64,000 nt of DNA from positions 14,243,031 to 14,307,030 of the forward strand of contig CM060484.1 of NCBI GenBank assembly GCA_030544235.1. The letters are read 5' to 3'. The position numbers and the translations under genes were made by a program. The notes below the pieces were generated by a model. It was not told where the DNA came from and did not search any database. It saw only the letters and a program-made list of their open reading frames with translations. Within the stretch, counting starts at the first letter, position 1; every line of letters begins with the position of its first letter. The DNA is from Lepturacanthus savala. Taxonomy: Eukaryota > Chordata > Actinopteri > Scombriformes > Trichiuridae. This document shows, one piece after another, positions 34,893 to 45,637 of this stretch.

Positions 34893-36701
34893 GTACATAT
34901 TTCTACACCCTCACATTTTTCCTCCGTCATTGCACCTTCTTTGACTTGCTCCCTTTCATTGTTGCGTTATTTCTAACGTAATGAACGGCCTTTTCTGTTA
35001 CCCGATTGCCTTGAACTACTTCCTCTACATTGACATGACTCAGTGATGTGTATCACACATTAAAATTAACTTTTCTGCTCCAACTTGCTTTTCAAATGTT
35101 CGTATTTAGCAGGTGCCCCTTCCCACTTACCTTCTTCTCCTACTTCTACAATTCTTTAGGTTTAATTGCATTCATCTTGCCTCTGTATTAATACCACACC
35201 TCTTCTTCCCGCTACTACTCTCTGCTCTTTATGATTCACTTGCAATTATTATTTTTTTTTTATGTATGAGAGAAACTGGCTCCACAGCTGTGTGCCAGCA
35301 GAATGACCCTTCCAGTAGAAACCCTTGGCAGCAAAACTAGATTAACGACAGTGCCACATCAATTCAAACATTCCCCCCCGAGAGTCCTGAGTCATAGCGT
35401 CAATGGATGCAAGCTGTCACATGATCTGAATCAGATGTTTGTCACAGAGCTGAGTCACAGCAGCGAGCTTTGCATTGTTGAGCCAAGGAAAAGTACAGGT
35501 GCTGATGTCAGCCATTCCCTGGAATGACAAGCCTCTTTCGGGACTGGACAACAGGGGAAATATCCAGGGTGTTGGAGGTAGTTTGGGTTGTTATATTAGG
35601 TTTAAAGTTGCTTTTTTTTTCTTCAGGATAGAGTATTTTCGAATCATGATAACTTGGGGAACTAGTTACAACCACAAAGACTTAGTTCTCTTAAAGAGTT
35701 CCTTTCTATATGCCATTTGTTTCGACCGATGCTTATGCAATTTTCTCTTGTGTAAAGGTAGCCTTGACTCCTAAGGAGAAGTTATTTTATCTTGAAAGTG
35801 TTGCAGTTTTTGGTTGGTTGTATAGTTGGGTCATTCTTTATTGTACGTACAGAGCTGTTAACTTTTTGCAGCTGCTACTACCTAGTTTACAAAGACATGT
35901 ACTAGATGGTTTTCTGCCAGCTGCACTGCACTGTGTTCTGTCCTATTTGTAGTATATCTTATGGATTCCTTGGATGAAACTTCAGTCCCTCCCTTTTTCT
36001 TCAATTTTTTTTAATGATTATTCTGTTACAGTTCATGTCTGTGATTAACATTTCCTTTCATGAAATCTGAATTTCATATTAATAATTCACTTTCACACTA
36101 CATTTTCAGAACAGAGAACTGCTTTTTCTATTTCTGTAGCTTGAACATTATTTTCTTCTTCAGGTTGAGATTTAAGATGATCTATTGGTGTGGGTTTAAA
36201 TTTACACTTCAGGGAGAAGAACCTCTGTCTTCCTTCCAACAGGGGAATGCAAGCTTTATAACTTGTGTCTTGATATTTGCCTTTGTGTGTCACAATATTA
36301 AAGTTGATTTACTTCAGTAAAAAATTTCTGTAAAAACACTGCTGAAATTTTCTTCAAATCAACCAATCACAAATGCAGTTACTTTCCAAATGAATTGTAA
36401 TCCTTGCTGCAGGCTGCTACACATCAAAACCATAGCTCGTATGCTTCAGTGGGTGTCTTTTGTTTTTTTTCAATATTCACAGCCACCACACTTTCCCACC
36501 ACAGACCTTAATCACAGGAATCTCTTCCCTCTCTGTCACTCCTCACCTCCTTTGAGAATAAATTGCCCCCTTTGTCCATTCAGTTCTTCCTTCACTAATG
36601 CCAAAATTCTGTCCCTTGCCACATTACTTCCACCCTGGCACTGAAATCATAACATACTGTGAACTAAAGACCATCTTTCCACTGTTGTCTACCATCAGCA
36701 G

Positions 36702-36758
36702 AGTTCCCAGTCCAGAAGAACGAGAGCTCAAACAGTCACAGGTGGTGAGGAGCCTATG
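36702..36758 (+). CDS. nedd4l: nedd4l exon 13 (second SGK site, 57 nt, in-frame)
   Basis: Encodes SSQSRRTRAQTVTGGEEPM (residues 358-376). RTRAQT (36717-36734) fits RxRxxT and corresponds to human RARSST (Thr-367); TVTGGEEP is shared with human. The acceptor is a tandem CAGCAG, so a one-Gln longer form starting at 36699 is possible. Donor GTAATT is moderate, and the exon keeps phase 0, so skipping would remove the site without a frameshift. Confidence 0.85.
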
Positions 36759-37099
36759 GTAATTTCTCAGTTTATATACATTCTAAACCTTACCAGAAGT
36801 ACACCTCCTACTATACACTACATAGAATGAGCTATATATGTGTCCCTTAACTAGTTTTGTGACTCACTTTCAGAAAAGCACCCACTCAAATCCTTCTTCT
36901 GTTGTGGTATTCAGTGGCATGTGTGTGCATACACGCATGTCTTTGATCAAGAACTGGCAGCCTGGTAGTCAGTATTATGTTAAGCCAGTATCAACCATTT
37001 ATAACACAATTTTAAAATATTTGAATATCCTCTTCATATATATTTTTTAGTTTTTTTCCTTGTTACTTGACATTATTTGTGTTCTTATTCTTATTTTAT

Positions 37100-37465
37100 T
37101 TTGTATCACTTTATTTGAATGAGGGTTTATAAGACTGACGTGACACCTGTCATGACCATAAATGAATGCGTATGAGTTAAGTTTCATTCTGTAAATTAGG
37201 TCACTTTTGATGCAATGTTATCTTTGGTATGAAAACTTGACATTAACCAAGATGAAATAACCTTTCATGGCAGACCTTACTGTCAAAGTAAAAAAAAACA
37301 ACTATTGAGCTTATATCTTCTATTGACATTAAACTGTCATGGTTCGTTTTGACAATAGCTGTGACAGGATCATTATAATTGTGTCCTAAATGTTGAGCTT
37401 TTTATTCTGACATCATAAGCTCAGTAGTGTTATGACAGTCTTATGAACCACATTCTTTATTTTGT
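37100..37465. mobile_element. Probable non-autonomous DNA element with long inverted ends
   Basis: The left part (AATGAGGGTTTATAAGACTG) and the complement of the right part (AATGTGGTTCATAAGACTG) match well over about 30 bp, with further TGACA/TGTCA similarity inward. No open frame. Lies in nedd4l intron 13; exact ends are uncertain. Confidence 0.4.
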
Positions 37466-38095
37466 ATTTATTTATTTATTCTCTTCTCTCATGATAAAAC
37501 ATCGTAATTCAATAAGGTTTAAAGTACAATTGGAAAAAATGTTTCCAAAGTCAGAGAGTGCTGTCTTTGCTCATATCTAAAATATCACTATAGTATATAC
37601 TGGATATCCTGTTTTGTGTTGTGATCCTGTGGTTAGTGCTTAGTAACCTTGTGCTGAAAATGGTTAATAGCTCACCCAGAAAAGAAGTAATGATCCACCA
37701 CCTTTCCCTCTGCAGTGTTTATTTTACTACTACTCTCGTTTCATTGTGTATTGTTGTGTGTGAAAGTTCATTTTATACTCTTTCATCCATTTTCCATAGA
37801 CTTAAGAAGCCTATTTTGTCATGTCTTGTTTCTAAACGGTCTCTGTTGCTATGCTGCACAGCTGAAATGGGTGGGGGGGGGATTGTAAAGCTTGTGTGTT
37901 GTTGGTAGATGTTGAGGAAAATATGTGGGATGTTGGACATCGTGACTTTGGACTCACACAGGCAGTAATTTGTATCTTTATTCTCTTTCTGTGCATTTTA
38001 AAATATGAAAAAGATTCCCATCCACATGGTCCCTAACTATATCAGCCTGTACTGATTAGTTGTCTTTGCTTTGCTCTCTCTCTACACTCGGCCAG

Positions 38096-38233
38096 TCTCC
38101 CTCAGCGACTGCTTACGCCTTGACCACCCCTGGCCTGCCCCCTGGATGGGAAGAGAGGAAGGACGCCAAGGGAAGAACTTATTTCGTCAACCATAACAGC
38201 CGCACCACTACCTGGACTAGGCCAATTGTGCAG
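38096..38233 (+). CDS. nedd4l: nedd4l exon 14 (WW2)
   Basis: Encodes residues 377-422. WW2 runs LPPGWEERKDAKGRTYFVNH then NSRTTTWTRP. Phase 0 at both ends. Preceded by ACTCGGCCAG, donor GTACAG; a second in-frame donor nine bases later (CAG|GTCTGA, 38242/38243) would add VQQ. Confidence 0.97.
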
Positions 38234-39233
38234 GTACAGCAGGTCTGAAGGCTGGACTCAGTGCATGGGACTGGCCCTTACCTTCCTTGGACCCCCCCGT
38301 CATGACCTTGGCCTATGTGTTGGACCCCCTGTGTTTCTTCTATGTAGCCATAAAGATTGATGGAAAGAGACACAGCTTTGCAACCTCTTTTTCTGTCCTC
38401 CTCTCTGTTCCTATTCTGTCCAACTTTTATTGTACGTCTTCCTTCTCCTGTGTAGCATTTTGTTTGTTATTCTGGACACTCTCTCTGAAGTGCAACGTCG
38501 TACTTCTAAACCCTGGCATGGAATTGCAACAACCACTTTTCCTTCCCTTTGCTCATTTCTGCCCTGTTTTTCCACTTCGTCTTCCCATGTCTTTCTGTCT
38601 GCGAGTCAGGCAGCTCCACATATTCTGAGCGGGGAGGCGTGACTGCAACGGTACACAGGACTGGTTGTATGTTTTTAATGCTCGTGCCTCTCTTTGAAAT
38701 CCACCTTTTCATTTCTGCTTGATTTCCGAACACCGCCGGTTATATCTCTTCATCTGTTGTCTGTCATCACGTAGTGTGCTCATTCTCAGATTTCCATCTG
38801 TTTTCATTATTACTCAGAAGGAGAAGACCCTGCCAAATGATTTCCATAACAACTGAATTAAAGAAAACAAGCATAATTTATCTTTGGTGCATAGTTGCAG
38901 CCCACTGTAAATGTGGGTTTATCCGTTGTGCTTGCCTCTTGGGTTATTTTTCCACTACTTTATGACATTGACCCCAAGCCTTTGTCCTTTTTTTCTAGTC
39001 AGATGCACAATTGTAATAATTTATAATAATATTTTATTTGATGTAAATGTTGTTTTGGGCCTATATGAACCACACTTTTGACCTTTTAGGAACTGAGAGA
39101 AAAGCTTGTCTCCAGACCTTTCTGGGGACAGATGGCATGGCTTATGATGGGGACAACTTTTGTTTTCACAAACCATCTCTGGTTGCCTTATTCCAACCCC
39201 ACTTAACCTCAAAAGTGCTATTCTCACTGACAG

Positions 39234-39419
39234 CTGACTGAAGACGGGGCCAGCACCTCAGCAGCAGCAGCAGCAGCATCAGGAGGAGCCTCGGCCCTGC
39301 CATCCGCATCCACCCCCTCCTCCTCTTCCAATGCTTCCAACAACCACCTCCATGAGCCCCAAGTCCGACGACCTCGTAGCCTCAGCTCCCCTACTGTCAC
39401 CCTTTCCACCCCCTTCGAG
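39234..39419 (+). CDS. nedd4l: nedd4l exon 15 (Ala/Ser-rich insert, third SGK/14-3-3 site)
   Basis: Encodes residues 423-484. After LTEDGASTS comes a GCA-repeat Ala run and Ser-rich stretch longer than in human (ASGSATNSNNH), then HEPQVRRPRSLSSPTVTLS. RPRSLS (39369-39386) fits RxRxxS and aligns with human Ser-448, the main 14-3-3 docking site. Preceded by TTCTCACTGACAG, donor GTGAGA; phase 0 at both ends. Confidence 0.96.
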
Positions 39420-41326
39420 GTGAGAATTAGCCACCTGTACCTTCCCGCTCCAGTATACCCATACTTTTTCACCTATTTCTGTCTCCTCTTTCCTACAAAG
39501 TGTTTCCTACCACGTTCTTTTCACAAAATCCTTCATTTTTACCACCATTTCCATGCCGTAGAAGATGACCTGATAATGATCCTCAGATGGATTCTAATTA
39601 ATCAACCTTGTACATCAGTCACTCCGCAATTTCCTTGTTTAATACTACAATGGTCTTGTATTACCTTTTCTTCTTTTAGGTTAAGTCTATCTTGATGCTG
39701 CTTTTGTGTCCTTTCATCTTTGCCAAATCTATGGAAATGTTAATCTCATAATTTAACAGTCTTTTTTCTTCTCATCTCTAATTTCAATCTCTCCATTACG
39801 GATGCTTTTCTTTCTTCAACCGCACCTTCCTTCATCTTGGATGGATTTGGAGCTGATGACTATACTGTTATACAATGATTAGTCATTCAATCCAGCTTTG
39901 TTGAGTGTGATAGTGATTTTGTTGTGAACACTGTTGTGCACTCTTGGCACTGTCAGCATTTTGTTCTGCAACACAGTGTTTTTAAGCAATAAACTTAACA
40001 GGATAAAGTTGTAAAACCAAGATCGTAGGTTTAGCTACTGCTGGATGAATAAAACTGATCAATTAATCAAATTGATCACAGGTCTCAAACGATTTTTAAA
40101 TTTAATTTGCTAAAGCAAACCCTAGACATCCAAATCAATGATATTGATCTTGGAAACTAATTGTCATTAAATCCAGAGGTCATTTAAGTAACACGAAGAC
40201 AACCACAAAACAAAATAAACATTTTGTGCTTTGTTTGTGGTTGGCATTGGAAAATTAATTAGTAAAACATGGATGATCATAAATACAGTTTTTAAAAGAA
40301 CATTTTAGAATTGTAATTGTTTAATTATGTAGCGTAACTCTAAATTTATTCAAACTTGGCTAATAAAGTTCAACTCATTGTATCTAAAAATGTATTTCCA
40401 CATTTTGACATTTTGACATTTGATACTACATTTCATGGTTTAGTTGTATACCAAGGGAGAAGTCCTGCAGGAGGTTTAATTAAGGTGTGAGTGTGTGTAT
40501 GCTCATAACTGTGTGATAACACAGCATTGTGGAAGTAAAAGAAAGTAAAAGTCACTACAGAAGGTAATTATAACATCTAGAGGAGGTTCGAGAGGTCTGT
40601 GGATTAATTAATGCAGTTCCTCCCTTTCGTTGAAGATCAGATCAGACAGTGATTATTACTGTTAAAATAAAAATGTGATGCAGGAACACTCATTAGCCCC
40701 GGGAACTTTAGTGAAGGTAATGTTGCTTTAAAAGTTGTGAAGATGCATTTTTCTTTTAGCCTTGACTGAGGTTGACATTTTTCTTGACTTAGTATAAATG
40801 AACTAAGAAAGGCTTTTAATTTTGTTTAAAAGCTTTTCTTGGACTTTTACATTATTCAAGAAATCGTGAAGGAATTAAACTTTTCAGAGAAGCCTCAGAA
40901 GAAATATCCAGGGAATCAGTAAAAGTGGAGTTCTGTCAAATTTAACAAGCACTTTTCTGTTAACGTTTTGGTTAACAGCTTGACATGTCTATGGAGTACC
41001 CAGCATTTTTATTTAATCGCTCCCTCCTTCTTTCTATAGGAATAAAATAATTTACCCCTGGTTTTCTCAGATATTATTTCACCAGCAAGATGTTCCATTT
41101 CATTTCCTTTTCTTATCTTACTCAGTTTAACATGTATAAAGGAAGACTCTTGGTATCTATCTTTGTTATTTTCCACTTTGGTAAGTGACCGGTGATTATT
41201 TATTTCAAGTTGTCATTCATATCCAGTTACAACTTAAATTTTTTATCCATTTTATCTCCTCATCCTCTCCATTAACTCTAATGAGACTGATAACATTACA
41301 CTTCTTCTTTTCCCTTTTGGCTGCAG

Positions 41327-41524
41327 GGAGCTAACAACATCCAGGTGCGGAGGGCCGTGAAGGACACCTTCTCCAACCCGCAGTCTCCCCAGCCGTCCCC
41401 CTACAGTTCACCCAAGTCCCAGCATAAGGCACAGCAGAGTTTCCTGCCCCCAGGCTGGGAGATGAGGATAGCCCCTAACGGACGGCCTTTCTTCATTGAC
41501 CACAACAGTAGAAACACCACCTGG
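41327..41524 (+). CDS. nedd4l: nedd4l exon 16 (WW3, first part)
   Basis: Encodes residues 485-550: [19 protein letters not shown], a Pro/Ser linker with SPQPSPYSSPK, and most of WW3 (LPPGWEMRIAPNGRPFFIDH then NSRNTTW). Human has [24 protein letters not shown] at this place. WW3 is the main ENaC-binding WW in mammals. Preceded by TTTTGGCTGCAG, donor GTGAGT. Confidence 0.97.
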
Positions 41525-42339
41525 GTGAGTTGGTACACTGTAGTAACAGGGTAATTTTAGTGCTATTTTAGGAAGTAAGATGATGATTTTCAAATAGGAA
41601 TGAAGGGTAACAACTGGGGTAAAAAAAAATACTTATTTGACTTTTCTTATTTGGTATAGAGAGAAATCTCAATAAATGCAATGTGTAACCTAGACACAGC
41701 AGGTCTGCCATCAAGCACACAGTTTAATATATACTCTATGAAGAAATATAAAGTTCCCTCTAATAAATTATTGAAGAACATTTATTGGGTTTAAATTTCA
41801 AGGGATTCCTTCTGCAGATCAACACACCCACCACACACTTCTTGTGAGTCATAAGTAATGACTGAGAGGGCTTACTTTTGTAAGTGTGTATAGTGTTTTT
41901 AGGGAAATCCTGCATACTGAACCTTTATTCACTCATTTCTTCTGAGGACGCTTCTTGTAGACCCTTGTTAGCAAAAAAACAAAAATGTGGTTTATTTTTT
42001 CTTTCCCGCATTTGCTTATGATCATAAATTGACAGTATATGGTGATCAAAACACCAAAACTCAAAGGAAGTGGTTAGTGTTGATCTCGCGGGATCTTCTA
42101 GTGACATCTGGTGGTGTGAAAGTCAACGTAACATTTACTTCAGACCTTATTAGGATTCAGCTCTTCTGTTTTGGATTCACATTGTATTAAAGAGAATTAT
42201 TTTTATCCTTACACCAGAGCAACTTTAAAATGTTATTTTTATCATTTCTTTCTTTTAAAAAATATTTTACTTCACGTGGAATGATTCTCCTGGCTTTTCT
42301 CCATATTTGACTTCCCTCCTTCTTTCCTTTGTCAACCAG

Positions 42340-42417
42340 GAGGATCCCAGGTTGAAATATCCAGTCCATATGAGGAATAAGAACTCAATGGAGCCTGGTG
42401 AACTCGGTCCTCTTCCT
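42340..42417 (+). CDS. nedd4l: nedd4l exon 17 (end of WW3, linker, start of WW4)
   Basis: Encodes EDPRLKYPVHMRNKNSMEPG then ELGPLP (residues 551-576). EDPRL closes WW3 and LGPLP begins WW4. Phase 0 at both ends. Preceded by TTTGTCAACCAG, donor GTAAGT. Confidence 0.97.
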
Positions 42418-42979
42418 GTAAGTACAGCCACAACTACATAGTTGACCTGTGGCCCACAAAGAGCATTATAAACCACAATAGATCACAATAACTTCTAAGC
42501 TTATTCTTTTCAAATTCAAAAGTACCAAGACATATTCTATTCCTGTTTGTTTTTAGGAAGTCAGTCTATTTAATTTATCCTAACTGTAAATGAGAAAAGG
42601 TATTTATCCAGCTTGTAGCAGCATCAGTCACTTGGTTTTTAAGTATTCGAGGTTTAACACTATGAGCCATTTTTTTTAATTTGAAGTAAGCAAATAAAGC
42701 ATCTTATGCAGTACAAGATGAGATGTAATCAGAGTGTATTAGACCTTTCCTTTTTTGTCCTTTAGACTAAGAGATGGTCATGGGAAGAGGCTGAGAAGGG
42801 CTGAGTCCGGGGGCTGTAATAATCCCTAATTAGGAGGTGGAGACAGTCTGTCACCTCTACTATTATCTATTTGGCAAACTTCCAACAAGTGGGTCAAACG
42901 TTACCATAGCTAGATGTTGAATAATAAAGCTTCATGGGTTTATATACAGTACATCTCACAGGCTTGTGTGGTGTGTGCA

Positions 42980-43300
42980 TGTGTGTGTGTTCTCTCTTTC
43001 TCCCTCTTTCTCTTTTTTTCTCTCCTCTCTGGTGGATCTAATGTATGCTACTTCTTCTTCTACACCTGGCCATGTCTCTTTGGCAGAACCTACCAGAGGA
43101 GGTTGGTTGGTGCCTCCCTCCCTCTGCCTGCCTTACCTACCTGTCTGGTCCAGTCCGGTCTGGTCAAATGCCTGCAGACAGCCTTGCGCTTTTTTTTTTT
43201 CTTCCAATGACTTTCTTTCAATCTCTCTCTCTCTGTCTGTTTCTCTCTTCTCTTTTCTCCTCTTCCCTTTCCTCTGCTTTCTTTCTCTCTCTCCAGCATG
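42980..43300 (+). repeat. Pyrimidine-rich low-complexity block
   Basis: Repeated CTCTCTTTCTCCCTCTTTCT-type sequence interrupted by a short mixed segment around 43030-43190. Long open frames across it are an artefact of the low complexity. Confidence 0.75.
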
Positions 43301-43496
43301 GATGGACTGTACCTCTCTCCCTTCCTTTTCATCAGTATTTTACCCTACTTCCTCTCTCTATGTACGCCCTCCCTGCACCACCACCACCCTCCCTTCTGTT
43401 AACATTTGGATTCTCATAGGACCCCCTCAGACTGCTCCATGTCTGTTACCATTGTCTGCAGCACAGATAGACGGGTTGGGGGAGTGGAATGAGGTT

Positions 43497-43529
<33 letters not shown>

Positions 43530-43530
43530 A
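43497..43530 (+). repeat. (GA)n microsatellite
   Basis: GA dinucleotides with one AAAG interruption, continuing into purine-rich GGAAAATGAAGGG. It mirrors the CT-rich block about 200 bp upstream. Confidence 0.9.
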
Positions 43531-43708
43531 GGAAAATGAAGGGTGAAAAAGAGGCAGAAAGAGAGTTAAAGAGGGAGGGAGAGATGGAGGTTTTAAATAG
43601 AAATGAAAGCATCTGTATGTTAGGAAGGAACTGGCTGTATACTGCATGTGTTATCAGCTTTTCAATCTGGTCTCCACTCATGCAGTTGAGCGTACTTTGT
43701 GACACATA

Positions 43709-45072
43709 CAGTAGGTATGGAAAGTATTCAGACCCCTTTACATTTTTCACTCTTAAATCTAACCATTTTATAAATAACAGATATCATAAAGTTAATTTTT
43801 CCCTTCATTAATGTACAGACAGTATTGTATTGACCCTGGTGCTGTCCATTTCTTCTGATCATCCTTGAGATGGTTCTACACCTTCTTTGGAGTCTAGCTG
43901 TGTTTGATTATACTGATTGGACTTAATTAGGAAAGCAACACACCTGTCTATATAAGACCTTACACCTCACAGTGCATGTCAAAGCAAATGAGAATCATGT
44001 GGTGAAAGGAACTGCCTGAAAAGCTCAGAGACAGAAGTGTGTTGCAAGGCACAGATGTGGCCAAGGTTACAAAAGAAAGTCTGATACACATAAGGTTCCT
44101 AAGAGCACAGTAATCCTTAAACAGAAAATGTTTGGCTCAACCGGAACCATTCCTAGAGCTGGCCGTCCGCCAAACAGAGAAAAGCCTTGGTGAGAGCTCC
44201 CACGGCAGAGGTGCAGTGGGAGATGGTTCTAGAAAGTCAACCATCATTGCAGCCCTCCACCAGTCGGGGCTTTATGACAGAATGGCCTCTCTTCAGTGCA
44301 ACACACATGAAATACTGCATGGAGTTTGCTAAAACACCTGAAGGACTCCAAGATGAGGAGTAATAAGATTCTCTTCTCTGATCTTTGGAGAAAACCAGAG
44401 ACTGCTCATCACCTGTCCAATACAGTCTGAACAGTGAAGCATGGTGGTGGCAGCATCATACTGTGGGGGTGTTCTTCAGCTGCAGGGACAGGACGAATGG
44501 TTGCAATCGAAAGAAAGATGAATGTGGATGAAGTACAGGGATATGCTGGACGAAAACCTTCTCCAGAGTGCTCAGGACCTCAGACTGGACCGAAGGTTCA
44601 CCTTCCAACAAGATCCTAAGCACACAGCTAAAATAATGGAGGAATGGCTTCAGAACAACTCAGTGACTGTTCTTGAATGGCCAAGCCAGAGCCCTAACTT
44701 CAACCCAGTCGAGTATCTCTGGAGAGACCTGAAAATGGCTGTCCCCCAACGATCACCATCCAACCTGACAGAACTGGAGACGATCGACAAAGAGGAATGG
44801 CAGAGGATACCCAAAACCCTTGTTACACCATTTCCAAAAAGGGTGCTCTTACCAAATATTGAGCAAATGGTCTGAATACTTATGGCCCTGTGATATTTCA
44901 GTTTTTATTTTTTAATAAATCTGCAAAAATTTCAGCAATTTAGTTTTTATGTCAATATAGGGTGCCTCTGTATACATAAATGAGGAAAAAAAGAACTTAA
45001 ATTATTTTAGCAAATGGCTGCAATATAATAGTGAAAAATTTAAGGGTGTCTGAATTCTTTCCGTACCCACTC
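43709..45072 (+). mobile_element. Tc1-like DNA transposon (full-length, decayed)
   Basis: About 1.36 kb flanked by TA on both sides (43707-43708, 45073-45074), the Tc1/mariner target site. The left end CAGTAGGTATGGAAAGTATT and the complement of the right end (GAGTGGGTACGGAAAGAATT) are inverted copies, continuing through CAGAC, then TTTTTCAC. Between them lies a broken transposase on the plus strand. The size is typical of Tc1-like elements. Inserted in nedd4l intron 17 in the gene's sense. Confidence 0.92.
43997..44862 (+). pseudogene. Tc1-like transposase pseudogene
   Basis: Pieces of a Tc1-type DDE transposase are readable in shifting frames: KSTIIAALHQSGLYDRM (about 44237-44285), KHGGGSIILWG (44437-44469), LDENLLQSAQDLRL, FTFQQDPKHTAK, and WPSQSPNFNPVEYLWRDLK. 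Breaks are visible. A TGA sits at 44003-44005, two codons after the likely start ATG. The stretch after the first catalytic Asp (FSDL then WRKPE) lacks about a dozen codons. The QQD(ND)PKH motif has lost two residues. It cannot make an active enzyme. Confidence 0.88.
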
Positions 45073-45171
45073 TATATGTTCTCCATTTGACAGATTGTCA
45101 GACTCCGTCCTTTTCCTCACCCCTTTACTCTCGGTCAACTTATTTTAATTGCCTGATTGCTGGTGCTGTGT

Positions 45172-45213
45172 GGGTGTGGGTGTGTGTGGGGGTGTGGGTG
45201 TGGGTGTGTGGGC
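45172..45213 (+). repeat. (GGGTGT)n-like G-rich tract
   Basis: At least six runs of three or more G separated by TGT or TGTGTGT, on the sense strand in intron 17, about 370 bp before exon 18. It fits the G-quadruplex pattern. Confidence 0.75.
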
Positions 45214-45582
45214 GCGTTTGGCCTGTGACACTGTATTGAGTGGTCACCTGTCAGTGGTGGTGTACCAGTTTCAACTAGTGGTGGTGATGATTTAACCTTT
45301 ATGTTGTGGTTGTACCCCTGTCTTGCTGATGTCTCAGACCTGACTCAAATAGGAGAGAAAATCCTTTTAGTTCCTTTGTGCTGTTAGATTGAGCTTGGCT
45401 CACCCGCAGTACTACGCTGTCAGTGTTTTTGACCATTTAATGGTCAGTCAAGTTCAATCAGGCATAAATTGAAAAAGGAAAGGAAAAAATAAGATGGATT
45501 TAAATGACTATTTGAGCACGGCCTTTTTAATGGCAATTGTGGGCTTGTGTTCACTCTTCCCCCTCTTATGCTCCTTTTATAG

Positions 45583-45637
45583 CCTGGCTGGGAAGAACGA
45601 GTTCACTCAGATGGACGCACCTTCTACATCGACCACA
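45583..45637 (+). CDS. nedd4l: nedd4l exon 18 (WW4, first part)
   Basis: Encodes PGWEERVHSDGRTFYIDH plus the first base of an Asn codon (residues 577-595), the core of WW4. Preceded by CTCCTTTTATAG, donor GTAAGC. Confidence 0.97.

Larger units (their letters stand above)
32192..42339 (+). other. nedd4l: Introns 7-16 of nedd4l (between listed exons)
   Basis: These introns range from about 0.1 kb (34321-34438) to 1.9 kb (39420-41326). They carry poly-T runs (for example 32900-32920) and the two short elements listed separately (33559-33916 and about 37100-37465). Apart from the 57-nt exon 13 at 36702, I found no further exon-like segment. Confidence 0.55.
42418..45582 (+). other. nedd4l: Intron 17 of nedd4l
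   Basis: About 3.2 kb. It contains a long pyrimidine-rich block (42980-43300), a purine GA repeat (43497-43530), the Tc1-like element (43709-45072) and a G/T-rich tract (45172-45213). No host exon seen. Confidence 0.75.

Noticed and set aside
42966..43811. 281-codon open frame in intron 17
   Set aside because: It runs through CT- and GA-repeats, whose low complexity lacks stop codons, and continues into the transposon end. No protein-like composition.
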